A stretch of 64,000 nt of DNA, taken from positions 29,359,568 through 29,423,567 of the forward strand of contig CM035170.1 in the NCBI GenBank assembly GCA_020205615.1, read 5' to 3'. This DNA is from Panax quinquefolius. Taxonomy: Eukaryota; Streptophyta; Magnoliopsida; Apiales; Araliaceae. Below are positions 22,031-33,000 of this stretch, piece after piece. The position numbers and the translations under genes were made by a program. Numbering within the stretch: the first letter of the stretch is position 1; each line of letters opens with the position of its first letter. Below the pieces are notes generated by a model, which had not been told where the DNA came from, ran no database searches, and worked only from the letters and a program-made list of their open reading frames with translations.

Positions 22031-22252
22031 ATAGACGTGCAGAAATGGGAACTAACAATGCGAGTACATGACCAGGAAGTTACTTTCAATGTATTTAAGA
22101 CAATGAAATTTTCGACAGATGAAGAGGAATGCTTCGGGGTGGATTTGGTGGAAAAGGTACTAAATGATGAAGTAGAGAACTTGGTGGATCATGAACCTTT
22201 GAGATATGCTATTGTGGGAAATTCAGAAATAGATGATGAGGAGATTGAATAA
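22031..22252 (+). pseudogene. Athila protease C-terminal fragment
   Basis: DVQKWELTMRVHDQEVTFNVFK and DEEECFGVDLVE correspond to the end of the Athila-1 protease (DVQKGELTMRVQDQEITFNVFK). The active-site part is missing, so the fragment cannot be a protease. It reaches a stop at 22252 and pol-like sequence follows. Confidence 0.8.
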
Positions 22253-23427
22253 ATTGTTCATATACTTGACACAACTCCACAGTTCAGGAAGTTCAAGACT
22301 CCTGTTGAGCCATTAAAGAAAGCTGGAGAGTCATCAGTGAAATTAAAGCCATCTCTTGAAACACCTCCAGAACTTGAGTTGAAACCACTTCCAGACCATT
22401 TGAGGTATGCATTTTTAAATGAAAATTCAAAATTACCTGTGATTATTTCTTCTGCACTAACATCTTTTCAGGAAGAAAAACTGTTAAGAGTCCTCAGGGA
22501 GTTCAAGTCAGCAATTGGGTGGACTATAACAGATATATAAGGGATCAACCCATCTTTCTGTATGCATAAAATCCTCCTGGAAGATGATAGCAAGCCTTCA
22601 GTGGAACATCAAAGAAAACTTAATCCAATCATGAAGGAAGTGTTGAAATGGCTGGATGCATATATTATTTATTCGTTTTCAGATAGCTCGTGGGTGAGCC
22701 CAGTACAGTGTTTACCGAAGAAGGGTGGTATGACCGTAGTATCTAATGAAAATAATTAGTTAATTTTGACAAGAACTGTAATGGGGTGGAGAGTCGGCAT
22801 GGATTACCGTAGACTTAATAAACTACAAGGAAAGATCACTTCCCATTGTCGTTTATCAATCAGATGTTGGATAGACTAGCGGGTCATGAGTTTTATTGCC
22901 TTCTGTACAGGTATTCAGGCTATAATCAGATTGTTATAGCTCCAGAAGACCATGACAAGACAAGCTTTACATATCTGTATGGTACTTTTGCCTTCAGGAG
23001 GATGTCTTTTGGTCTGTGCAATGCCCCAGCCACTTTTCAGAGATGTATGATGGCTATCTTTTTGGATATGGTGGAGCATAATGTGGAGGTGTTTATGGAT
23101 AATTTTTCAGTATTTGGTGATTCTTTTGATTTGTGTCTGGAAAATTTAGTGATGGTTTTGAGAAGATGTGTTGAGACGAACTTGGTGTTGAATTGGAAAA
23201 AGTGCCATTCTACGGTACAAGAAGGAATAATTTTGGGACATAAGGTGTCGATGAAAGGACTTGAGGTGGATAGGGCAAAATTAGGGACCATTGAGAATTT
23301 TCCACCACCAACTTCAGTAAAAGGTTTTCGAAGTTTTCTAGGACATGCAGGCTTTTACCGCAGATTCATTAAAGATTTCTCCAAGATAACAAAGCCACTT
23401 TGCAGCTTATTGGAGAAGGATGCATAT
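22253..23427 (+). pseudogene. Athila reverse transcriptase
   Basis: The linker LELKPLPDHLRYAFL is followed by IGWTITDI, HKILLEDDSKPSVEHQRKLNP, DSSWVSPVQ.LPKKGG and the RT core from 22846 (INQMLDRLAGHEFYC, YSGYNQI, TSFTYLYGTFAFRRMSFGLCNAPATFQRCM). RT would copy element RNA into DNA in the particle. The catalytic box reads FMDN where the family has FMDD, so the second metal-binding aspartate is lost. Stops at 22540 and 22759 and a frameshift near 22800-22845 break the frame. It ends LCSLLEKDAY at the solo LTR insertion. Confidence 0.9.
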
Positions 23428-24923
23428 TGATGAGTATGAAATATATTATATTTTTATCCCTTAATGCTTAATCTTTTATATTTATTTTGTGCCTAAATAC
23501 ACTTATTATTTTTATATTTTTATTATAGGTACAATTGATGGGCTCTGTGATTTTGGAAATAATTTGAAGACAAATTGAACATTATTGGACCAAGTGGGCC
23601 ACGTGTTGGTTTTAAAATGCAGCAAACTTGTAATCCTTACATTTATTCACGTGGGCCTTCATTATTCACCAAATATCAAACAAGTCAACTAGTCAAGTGA
23701 TTTCCTTATATATATTAGCTTATTACATCAAGTGGGCCACGGATATTATGTGGGATTACATGAGAAGCATTTAATATATTTTCTAACATAATCCTATGTC
23801 AACCTACTCTGTAAAACTTGTATACGGCAATTAGCTTCCAATTCGGTTCATGCAAAACACAGAAATTTATTCACGCGACATTGAAGAATCCGAACGCGGC
23901 ATGGAAAGTTTTTACACGACAATTGTATTAAAATTAGGATTTCTTTTAGACTGAGATTTATTTTCAAATTGAATTCTATTTCTTTATGGAAATTAGGATA
24001 ATTTGTAATTCCTTTTAGAATTTGGATTCCTATTTCCTATAGGATTTAGGACTTTGTCTAACACTATAAATAGAGGATGAGAGTCAAGGTTTTATTCATT
24101 CAATTATCAACTATCATCTATTGGAGTACAGACTCAAGAGCATGTCAGGCTAGTTCTTTTTATTCAGTTCTAAAGGGAGGTGAATCCTTGTTACAAGTAA
24201 TTGATTAATTGAGTATTATTATTTATTTCTTCTTGTGTGAAATTTATTCTGATAATCTGTTTTCATTGATTGCATGCTAATTGATTTAATTAATTTAATA
24301 TGGCCAATTGAATTAATTAGATCATTATCATATGCTAGATTAAGATTGATATTACGTGTAATTGATATTTGTCTTCATCATAAGTAGCAACTTGGTAATA
24401 CTAATTGTGGACAAGCTTTTGTGTATTACTAAGATTATTAGAAAACAAGTTAAACAAATCGAGCTTATGTGTTTGTTGCTTGGATTAGCCTAATTCTCTA
24501 TTCCTTAATGCTTCTATCATATTGAATCTAGAGAGCTTGTTCTAGGTTGTATGTTAGTTAGAATCTGGTGGAGAGCTTGTTTCATACAGTGATAATCTAT
24601 GGAGAATTTCGGATAACAGAGCTTATTGTTATCTAGGGCTAATAATTTCATTGAAGGAAAAATAATAATAACTTGATTAATTGCTTATTGTACTTGGTGA
24701 AACTGAACTGCAGAACTGAAGTTTTTACATATTTGGTTAATTTCATCATTAATTCTTGTTCTCTTAGTTTAAAAATAATTTTCAAAACCCCCATCTTTAT
24801 TTTCTGTTGAAATAGTAGAATAATTCTAAAACAACTTTACTCTCTGTGGGATCGATCCTTACTTGCTACTGTGCTAATTATTATAAATTGTGAAGTGAAA
24901 GTGAGGTTAATTTAGGAGTATCA
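23428..24923 (+). mobile_element. Solo LTR inside Athila-B pol
   Basis: A 1.5 kb non-coding block interrupts pol between LLEKDAY and HFKFDEDCMSAFEQLK. It starts TGATGAG and ends GTATCA, has TATAAATAG at 24065-24073 and an LTR-like 3' part with CTCTGTGGGATCGATCCTTACTTGC. No clean five-base duplication is visible (CATAT against ATGAC), so the borders may be off by some bases, or the site has decayed. Lineage not determined. Confidence 0.7.
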
Positions 24924-25277
24924 ATGACAGCTCCCACGCATTTCAAGTTTGATGAAGATTGTATGTCTGCATTTGAGCAATTGAAGAGGAGGTTAACTTC
25001 AGCACCAGTAATTACAGCACCAGATTGGGACTTACCATTCGAGTTGATGTGTGATGCCAATGATTATGTTGTGGGGGCTGTTTTGGGCCAGAGAAGGGAA
25101 AAGATTTTTCATGTGATATACTATGCGAGCAAGACCCTTACTAATGCTCAGTTGAACTATACCACCACAGAGAAGGAATTACTGGTAGTTGTGTATGCTT
25201 TTGACAAGTTTCAAGCTTATCTGATTGGGACAAGGGTTATAGTGTACATGGATCATGCGACAATTCGATATTTGGTG
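24924..25277 (+). pseudogene. Athila RNase H, first part
   Basis: HFKFDEDCMSAFEQLKRRL, ITAPDWDLPFELMCDANDYVVGAVLGQR, YYASKTLTNAQLNYTTTEKELL and YMDHATIRYLV are the Ty3-type RNase H. Its catalytic residues are visible as D (MCDAND), E (TTEKELL) and D (YMDHA). The domain is cut at 25277 by the TAT/Ogre element and resumes at 44326. Confidence 0.9.
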
Positions 25278-25430
25278 TGTAGACACTCAAAATTTTCTGT
25301 ACTACTGTCATTAACATTGCAGGAGGATAGATTCATCTTTTAAGAGAGAACCCTGAAAGACAATCCGTACCGGATACTACCGGAAGTTAAACATCAACCC
25401 CGAATCACACTCTTGGAGTAACAATTCCAA

Positions 25431-25800
25431 CCTCGGAGATAACCCCGAGGCGTGCAGATCCAATACTGGCACACACACTGGAGAAGACCGATTAATCTCG
25501 GAGATAACCCCGAGGTATCCAGTCTCAGTCCCAACCATGGGAATAGCCACCAACCTTGGTGATAACCCCAAGGAATGCAGTTTCGGCGATAACCCCAGAA
25601 ATGCTTATTTCAAATGCAACCAGCTTCAATCTTGGTGCTCATAACGAGATACACTGTACCAACCCGGCGATAACATCGGGAGGATAGGCGCACCTCAAAG
25701 ATGACAAGGACCTTCAACAATTGCGTGATCCAATCTCGGTGTCTCGAGCGGCGTCGCTTTATCAAATTAATCCGTGATAACACCGGTGAGGGGCAACATC
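25431..25800 (+). repeat. GATAAC-loop hairpin array (5' LTR)
   Basis: Hairpins with loop (A/T/C)GATAAC(C/A) and differing stems: CCTCGG/CCGAGG at 25431-25450, CTCGG/CCGAG at 25497-25514, CCTTGG/CCAAGG at 25554-25573, CCCGG/TCGGG (one G-U) at 25663-25680, and weaker ones at 25581-25600 and 25771-25785. The loop stays constant while the stem bases change in pairs. Confidence 0.8.
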
Positions 25801-26187
25801 GTCATCTAGCCAAGGCGATGCCACGCCACGTCGTCTCAACATCTCTACGCAACGATGTCCCACAAGACTAACCAATCCTGAGCGACTATTGTGCGGGGTA
25901 ACGGATGAAAGTTGAAGTTTGAAGATCAGATGGCATCATCCCATCTTCAATGACTTCGTACAAACTCTAATCCCATGCCATCATACAACTCTCGACAACG
26001 GCGGTCCAAAATAGGTCCTGTATACCTCAAACGGTTGCTCAGTTTGCACTTCTGAAAGTTTGAGTGGACATTACGATGCCCGAGTGCACGTAATTCGAGA
26101 TGACCCGACCCGAAAACCTCAGGCCCACCCGGGTTGCCTCTGGTACACTTGTGGTTGAGCAGCAGGTACACCTGCGGCTAAATTGCC

Positions 26188-26196
26188 TATAAATAG
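26188..26196 (+). promoter_or_regulatory. TATA box of TAT/Ogre 5' LTR
   Basis: TATAAATAG in a GC-richer context, identical at 42298-42306 in the 3' LTR. Transcription of the element would start about 30 bases downstream. Confidence 0.8.
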
Positions 26197-26479
26197 AGGG
26201 CTTGGGCAGCCCATTTTGCAAGAGAAATAGGCGAAGAAGCCCTGCCCAATTCGCTCTGCACTCACCCCATGCAGTGTACTTTCTCATTTTAAACACATGT
26301 GAGCTCATATATAGCCTTTTGTACCTACAAAAGTCAGTGTTTACCCATTTTAAAGATATAGAAGTCTTCTTTGGCGGCCACCGTAGTAAGCCTTCTCACA
26401 CACTTTAGAGTCTTTCTCTTCATCTCTCGCACACACCCTTCTACACGCGTTGAGAGTCGTGTTACTTGCTTTTGCTTCG

Positions 26480-26515
26480 AACTTAGGTCTGTGGTTTCAT
26501 TTAAATATATATATA

Positions 26516-26547
<32 letters not shown>

Positions 26548-26614
26548 TGACTAACATTATCGAGTTATGCCTCGATTAAGCCCTGAACTTGATGCGAGGC
26601 GTTTATTTGCTTTA

Positions 26615-26675
<61 letters not shown>

Positions 26676-26729
26676 GCGTGTGTGAACTTTGTTCGATGAG
26701 CCTGAACTTGATGCCTAGTGTGTTTATTG

Positions 26730-26788
<59 letters not shown>

Positions 26789-26952
26789 ATATATATTAGC
26801 TGTGTGTGTGAACTTTGTTCGATGAGCCTGAACTTGATGCAGTGCGTTTCTTCGCTTTATATATATATATATATACTTTTATATATATTTTTAGCGTGTG
26901 TTTGACTCATTCGCTCGATTTTACATCAAATTGTGATTTTTATATATATATG

Positions 26953-26994
<42 letters not shown>

Positions 26995-27250
26995 CGCCAC
27001 TTGGAGTTTATTTCGTGGTGGTTGATCGCTTTTACAGCTTTCTTTACGTTTCATCCTGCCTGGAGTTTACTTCGTGGAAGTTGATCGCTTTGTACTGCTT
27101 TATTTATATTTTATCCCGCCTAGAGTTTCCTTCGTGGCGGTTGACCGTATTTATAGCTTTATTTACGTTTTGTCCCGCCGGGAGTTTCCTCTGTGGCGGT
27201 TGATAGCTTTTAACAGCTTTATTTACATTTCTGATCCCCTATGGAGGTGC
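26480..27250. repeat. LTR minisatellites with (TA)n spacers
   Basis: Units of about 110 bp with GAACTTTGTTCGATGAGCCTG and TTGATGC are separated by long TA tracts up to about 26995. They are followed by four 62 bp units with GGAGTTTCCTTCGTGGCGGT-type cores. The 3' LTR has more of the first unit. Confidence 0.85.
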
Positions 27251-28094
27251 TTCGTGGTTGGTGATCATGTCTGTATATATATTTGACTTTTTTATATATA
27301 TATACGCTTCGCTTTCATACAAATTGTAGTATTCTGTGCGCCTAGGAATCATGTGATCACAGATTCATCCCATTGAATCTAGATTCGGTTCCCGTGATGG
27401 ACATTTTCAGCTGTAAGCAGCTTGTAAATTATTCTGCGGTGTCTGAATTTTCTCAGATGGTTTCCATACCCACGAGGAAGTCGGCATTATTTTTGTACTT
27501 TATTTTGGTACGGATGCCTCGCATTCGTAAAAATAAAATCAATCAAGCCGAACTCTTAATAAAATGGGAGTGTAAAAGGTCTCAATTATAATTGAGCATC
27601 AGGGTTTGAAAAACCTTTTTATAAAACATCATTGCTATATCTTGCTAAAAACTGAATTTTTACATAAATTTAAACCCTGTGTATATAGGTTCAAAAGAGG
27701 CCTCGCACTACTTCCAAATAACAGCACATTGACCCACACACACACGCATTCAGATAATAGTTTCTTGAAAAGAGGCGGTCACCGTGGTAACACAGATGTC
27801 GGGGGGTGCCTAACACCTTCCCTCCGCAAAATCAAGTCCCAGGACCCTAATGAATCTCGGTTTCACCGACCCGTTTAGCAGTGTCACATCACTGGGTCAA
27901 TGTCCAATCCTTTTCTCAGTTGTGTAGGTACAACCATTTAAAAAAACCAACTGGCGACTCTTAACAGTCCTTCGTCGACATTATAAAAGTCAGACCTTTT
28001 TCACTTGTTTTTTCAAACAAATCTCATCTAAAATGAGAACACCAAAGAACAAGTAACGGAAAGGGACATCTAAAAGTGTCCCGACGTCGACAGG

Positions 28095-28112
28095 TGGTGA
28101 CTCTGCTGGGGA
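28095..28112 (+). promoter_or_regulatory. Primer-binding site, tRNA-Arg type
   Basis: TGGTGACTCTGCTGGGGA, two bases after the LTR, differs at two positions from TGGCGACTCCGCTGGGGA, the complement of a plant tRNA-Arg 3' end. This primer is typical of the TAT/Ogre group. Confidence 0.75.
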
Positions 28113-28889
28113 CTCCAGTAAGAGGACTTAATCGCTATTTCAATTTTTTCAAAACTGTTATTTGCTTCTGTGTGGATGTTGCATTTACATTTTGATGAAT
28201 GTGTATGAATGCATTTCCTTATTGCACTTAGTGCTTTGCAGCATAACTGCCTGTGATATTAGTGTTTCGTACCATATCTGCTTGTGATATTAGTGCTTTG
28301 CATATGTCATCATTTTCATACGGTGAGACGCGATGTATGTGAATGTATGTTGTGTGGTCCCTCCACCAGGAGGCTATCCCGTCGGTGTTTGATTACTGGA
28401 CTCGTGAGAAGACTAATTCTCCGAGGCTCAGGAAAGGCACCACCCAAATTCGTTCCAGTTGAAAGACCGGATTATCTTCCCGTCAAGTAGATTGCGATGA
28501 TTTTGGAACCTTCATGCCAAAAAGCCGCGAGAGTAACCTAAGATAGGTTAGCCTCTGATAAACCCAAAATGGAGGAAAGTCTCTTCATGCTCTCATTTTA
28601 AATTACTTGTAAACACAATTACTTGTTATTACATTCCATATCTATCTCCAGGTAATGAGAAATATGAAGAATTGTGTACACATACATATAAACATGCTAC
28701 GAACAACAAACATTCTTTTTGTAGGATAAAATTCCTAAAATGGACACATCACATAGCATGTTATTATATACATTCCCTAAAGGCTAAACTATGCAAGTCT
28801 TTTGCAGGGAACCAATTGGACCTACTACCCGTTCAAAGTCCAAAAAGGTAACATGCCTACAGTCAATCATGTCGTCATCCGACCGCATG
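28113..28889 (+). other. Leader of TAT/Ogre element, gag missing
   Basis: No gag or extra 5' ORF of the Ogre kind was recognised. The stretch holds short repeats such as TGCTTTGCATA/GTGATATTAGTG near 28225-28300 and scattered stops in every frame. Family members have one or two large ORFs here, so a deletion of several kb is inferred. Confidence 0.6.
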
Positions 28890-30607
28890 AACTTAATCCG
28901 ATTTTCTCATAAAGAATTTGTGATTAAGCAAACAAATTACTGATTTGGTTGTTCTACTCAAAGAATTACACCCGTCTACACAGGTCGGAAAATACCAGAC
29001 ATCTGTGAATCCTCCACACTGAGGAGGAACCCGTGTCATTACAATACCTAAAGCTGCAGTTGGATACGACCAACAAAACTCATGATCTTTGCTCATCCCT
29101 TTGGAGATCCATACTTTGGTAGCGATTCAGTGGAATTATGGAGAAGGTGAAGGATCCACCTCACATATAACTACTACAGTGTCGAAGGAAAATCCACTGT
29201 ATCTTCCCCAACGGGTGATGAAGTCTACCATCAAATCAAAAGGGAAAATACCCATGGAGAAAATTGAAAAATTCCTCCGCGCTATGGGTCATAACGAAGC
29301 CACGGTGGTTTTAAGCTTAAAGGAAGCTCCACAACAGATATCAATTTTGGACTTGGTCCTAACTTCGGAAGATCACTAGAAGGTCTTGTTGAATGTTTTA
29401 GAAGAAGCCTATCTCCCGAAATCAGTGGATTCGAAAAAAATTGAACATCTTGTTGATCACATTTTCAACAACAATGTGATATCCTTCACTGATGATGACA
29501 TACCGCCCGAAGGGACCGGTCATTGCAAGCCCTTTCACATTGCGGTCTTGTCCTCCGAATATATGGTAGTTGGAGTCTTAATAGATGGAGGTTCCTCTCT
29601 GAATATCTATCCATACGCTACCTTGGTGAAGATGAATATCAATCTCAACCGAATTCGGAGTAGCCATACCGTCATCAAAGCTTTAGATGGAGCTGCTTAG
29701 TAATTGATTGAAGTAATTGAAGTACGCCAATCGAAATTGGTCCTCACACATTCTGCGTATCTTTCCATGTGCTCAAGATAGATTCGAGGATACAACTTTG
29801 CTCTTGGGGCGACCATGGATTCATATGGTCGGGCAATCCCTCTACTCTTCACCAACGGTTGAAATACATTATCAACAATAGCACAGTCACGATCAATCTT
29901 TGAACAGGAGATTCTCAAAGACGGAGACATACCATTCATCAATGCCAAAGCGGATGTTGAACGGTCGAGTTTTATGCTTTGGAAATAAGCAATACCCAAT
30001 ACCATGCTCTTTGGAATGCCATTTCCGAACCCAAGATTTATCTTGAGGTAATAATTCATTTACTCAAGAAATGATGTCATTAGGTCATAAGCCGGGACAA
30101 GGGTTGGGGAAAGATTGCCAGGGTATCAAATATCCAATTTGATTAAACAAGCAAGTTGGAACAGCTGGGCTAGGCTATTCTGCCATTTCTAGTCACAGGA
30201 ATCCTCATAAGCATCAGCAGATTCCTTCAGCTTCAACTATGCGGAGTTCATCTTTGCCTTTAAACTCTGAGTCTGCACAACCTCCGGTAAAGGTGCCAGC
30301 CAATGTAATGGCTATATTATTTCCCAAGTCGGTACCGGTAAAGGAGAAAGAAGTCTTTGTTCCAAATCCCGCAGTGGAAGAGGAGGAACAAAGAATCAAG
30401 CAAGACGTCATCCGAATGATGTCAGGCATACGCATCATCGTTCATGACAAACATGCCAACATATATACCCCAGAGGATGATTGCCTAGACGTAATGGCCA
30501 TCATTCGAAATAGGGAGGATGATGACAATCCCTCTATCACTGCGGTCCACCCGGTCTTTGCCCTTGCCAATTGGAACAACATTCCTTGCATTGGTCGAAA
30601 AGGGTAA
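28890..30607 (+). pseudogene. TAT/Ogre protease with G-patch motif
   Basis: The linker IEKFLRAMGHNEATVVLSLKEAP (29250-29330) leads to ISFTDDDIPPEGTGHCKPFHIAV and the protease loop VLIDGGSSLNIYP (29575-29613). The loop has DGG where most retropepsins have DTG or DSG, but related TAT elements also vary here. LLLGRPWIHM near 29795-29825 is the second protease motif. After it, GHKPGQGLGKDCQGI (30085-30130) is a G-patch-like RNA-binding motif known from this group. The tail 30239-30607 is open and acidic, with no known domain. Stops at 29379 and 29700 and a frameshift near 29800 break it. Confidence 0.8.
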
Positions 30608-30949
30608 AAGCAGGAGAACTCTTCGCCTTATAGATATAATGGCGCTTACTTTTCTATCTCTGATATTAGCGGTTTATTTTGCCGATATATGCTAACACTT
30701 TGTGTATGATCAACACATTTCATATATACTAAGTGAAAGCATATTTTGTTTGAGACTCGAATTTAGATGTGGTTGTACTTAGCGTCGACATGCCTCTTCT
30801 CCACAAGGATTGTACCTTTGATGTAGAGATGAATTGACCTTGATGGATATACCGGATGACATTGAGGTGCCTCCAAAAATTCAAGAATGGGTCAAAGACA
30901 AACCTAAACCCAACCTTGATCAAACCACTTCTTTCAATCTCGGAACCTT

Positions 30950-31903
30950 AGAAAGCCCTTAGTTAATCCAGATTGGTTCAGACCTTACCCCAAACCAACG
31001 GAATGACATGGTTACACTACTAACCCAGTTCTAGGATGTGTTTGCATGCTCTCATGAAGACATGGTGGGTTTGTCTGCTGACATTGTCCTTCATCACCTT
31101 CCCACTAAAGAGGTATTTAAGTCAGTCAAGCAAAAGCTCAGGCGATTGAAACCTGAATGGAGTTTAAAGGTGAAAGAAGAAATTGTGAAATAATTTCAAG
31201 ATGGCATCATCATGGTGTCTACATATCCTGAGTGGATATCCAACATCGTGCCCGTACCTAAACCTGGAGGGAAGGTGCTAGTTTGCATGGATTACCGGGA
31301 CTTGAACAAAGCTTGCTTAAAAGACAGCTTTCCCGTGCCATTTATCCACATTCTCATTGATAATCTTTCTTGATCGACATGTACTCCTTTGCTGATTGCT
31401 TTGCGGGGTATCATCAGATCATGGTTGCTGAAGAAGATCGTGAGAAAAATGCTTTCATCACGCCTTGGGGAACCTTTTGCTATAGACGGTTGTCATTCGG
31501 CCTCATCAATGCCGGAGCCACCTATCAACGAGCTATGATGGCTTTTTTCTACGCCTTAATGCACAAAGAGATCGAGATCTATGTGGATGACATCATTGTT
31601 AAGTCCCGGAAGGAGGATGACCATCTAGACCATCTCAGAAAATTGTTCAACAGGTTGCGTAAGTACAACTTGAAGTTGAATCCAGCTAAATGCGCCTTTG
31701 GCGTTAAATCGGGCAAGTTGCTAGGATTTATAGTCAGCCACAAGGGGATTGAGCTGCATCCTGCCAAAATCCAAGCCATCACGGAAATGCCCATTCCTCA
31801 GACAGAAAAGGAAATACGGGGATTTTTGGGAAGAATCAACTTTATTAGCGAGTTTATCTCCCAACTCACAAAGAACTTTGTGAGCCAATCTTCAAGCTAT
31901 TAA
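30950..31903 (+). pseudogene. TAT/Ogre reverse transcriptase
   Basis: The first half (30960-31370) shows LTPNQRNDMVTLLTQF, DVFACSHEDMVGL, WISNIVPVPKPGGKVLVCMDYRDLNKAC and SFPVPF. A frameshift near 31370 leads into 31379-31903 with YSFADCFAGYHQI, AFITPWGTFCYRRLSFGLINAGATYQRAM, the catalytic YVDD box (31580-31591), NPAKCAFGV and IRGFLGRINFISEFI. The catalytic aspartates are retained. Stops in the N-terminal half and the frameshift disable it. Confidence 0.92.
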
Positions 31904-32465
31904 GGAAGAACTCCTCCATGAAATGGAATGATGAGTGTCAAAAGGCCTTCCTTACAATCAAGGAACAACTAGTCAAAGCTCCCGTTTTGGTGCCACCTAG
32001 GGATGATGTTCCCGTATTTATGTACATGTCCATAAGTGACAGTGCCATGGACTGTATACTGGGATAGAAGGACGATAGAGGCCAAGAACGAGCTATCTAT
32101 TACCTCAACAAAAGGTTCAGCTGCAGTGAACATAAGTACACTCTGATCAAAAAGACGTGTTGTGCTTTAGCATGGGCTTCAATGAGGTTACAACATTACC
32201 TCCATGGTCACACAACCCATCTCATATCCTGCGTGGATCCTCTCAAGTACGTGTTCAATAAACCCATGTTAAATTGCCAGCTGTCCAAATGGCAGTTGAT
32301 CCTACAAAAATTTGACATCGTATATGTGACGCAAAAGTCCATCAAAGGTCAAGGAATTACGGATCAACTGGCCGCCGCACCTTCAGGGGATTTCAAACCC
32401 TTGGAAACATATTTCCCCGATGAAGGAGTAATGACAAAGGCAAAGAACACAATCGAGACGATCTG
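31904..32465 (+). pseudogene. TAT/Ogre Ty3-type RNase H
   Basis: KWNDECQKAFLTIKEQLVKAPVLVPP, then the RNase H N-terminus with a stop in DCILG, then RAIYYLNKRFSCSEHKYTLIKKTCCALAWA and HYLHGHTTHLIS.VDPLKYVFNKP. In these elements this first RNase H is thought to be degenerate, being replaced by the second domain downstream. Here the D (MSISDSAMD) and E-equivalent (YTLIKKTC, with Lys) regions look altered. The open frame resumes at 32182. Confidence 0.85.
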
Positions 32466-33000
32466 CGCCAATCATGGAAGATGTATTTTGATGGAGCTGT
32501 TAATCTGGAAGGTTCTGGAGCTGGAGCAGTTCTAGTATTTGGTACGGGGGAGCAGTATCTCGTTGCCGTCAAATTACAGTTTGTCAACACCAACAATACG
32601 GTTGAGTATGAAGGCTGTCTCATGGGGCTAAAACTTGCCCGTTCAATGGGCATCAGGCGGTTAACTTTCTTTGGAGATTCAGAGTTGGTAATCAGACAAT
32701 CCACCGGAATCTATCAAACCAAAGAGTTACATTTGCTGCCTTACCATCGGCAAGTTTTACAGATGGTTTTGGAGTTCGAAGAAATCTCCTTTCTACACAT
32801 TCCTCGTAATAGGAATGACTTTGAAGACACATTAGCAACTTTGGCTTCCTTGATTCGCATATTAGACAAGGAACACTTGCCAAGCGTCACAATTTCCTTA
32901 CACAAGGCCCCAGCCTATGGGAATTACATTGGAGAAGTAACGGATGAGCTACCTCCCATCCAGCATCCTTGGTATCAACATATCAAGGAATATCTACAAG
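32466..33000 (+). pseudogene. TAT/Ogre archaeal-type second RNase H
   Basis: YFDGAVNLEGSGAGAVLVF, NNTVEYEGCLMGLKLARSMGI, FFGDSELVIRQSTG and NRNDFEDTLATLAS give the D-E-D-D set of the archaeal/plant-type RNase H fold (RVT_3-like). This domain marks the TAT lineage and probably removes genomic RNA during reverse transcription. It lies in a 289-codon open frame (32481-33350) that runs on into the integrase zinc-binding region, making it the best preserved part of the element. Confidence 0.92.

Larger units (their letters stand above)
25278..28092 (+). mobile_element. 5' LTR of TAT/Ogre element
   Basis: 2.8 kb. U3 starts with the GATAAC hairpin array (25431-25800), followed by TATAAATAG at 26188-26196. 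Then come (TA)n-separated minisatellite units (26480-26995) and four 62 bp units (26997-27250). Open frames rich in Ile-Tyr repeats inside it are microsatellite artefacts. Confidence 0.95.

Noticed and set aside
22846..25343. Possible endogenous pararetrovirus
   Set aside because: The RT and RNase H motifs, PBS, LTRs and order of domains are those of Athila Ty3/gypsy; no movement protein or coat protein of caulimovirid type seen.
26567..27084. Plus-strand open frames made of Ile-Tyr repeats
   Set aside because: They are translations of (TA)n tracts within the TAT/Ogre LTR; the same applies to 7752-7934 and 42917-43310.
27373..27591. 72-codon frame repeated at 43603-43839
   Set aside because: Present in both LTRs of the TAT/Ogre element simply because LTRs are duplicated; no domain.
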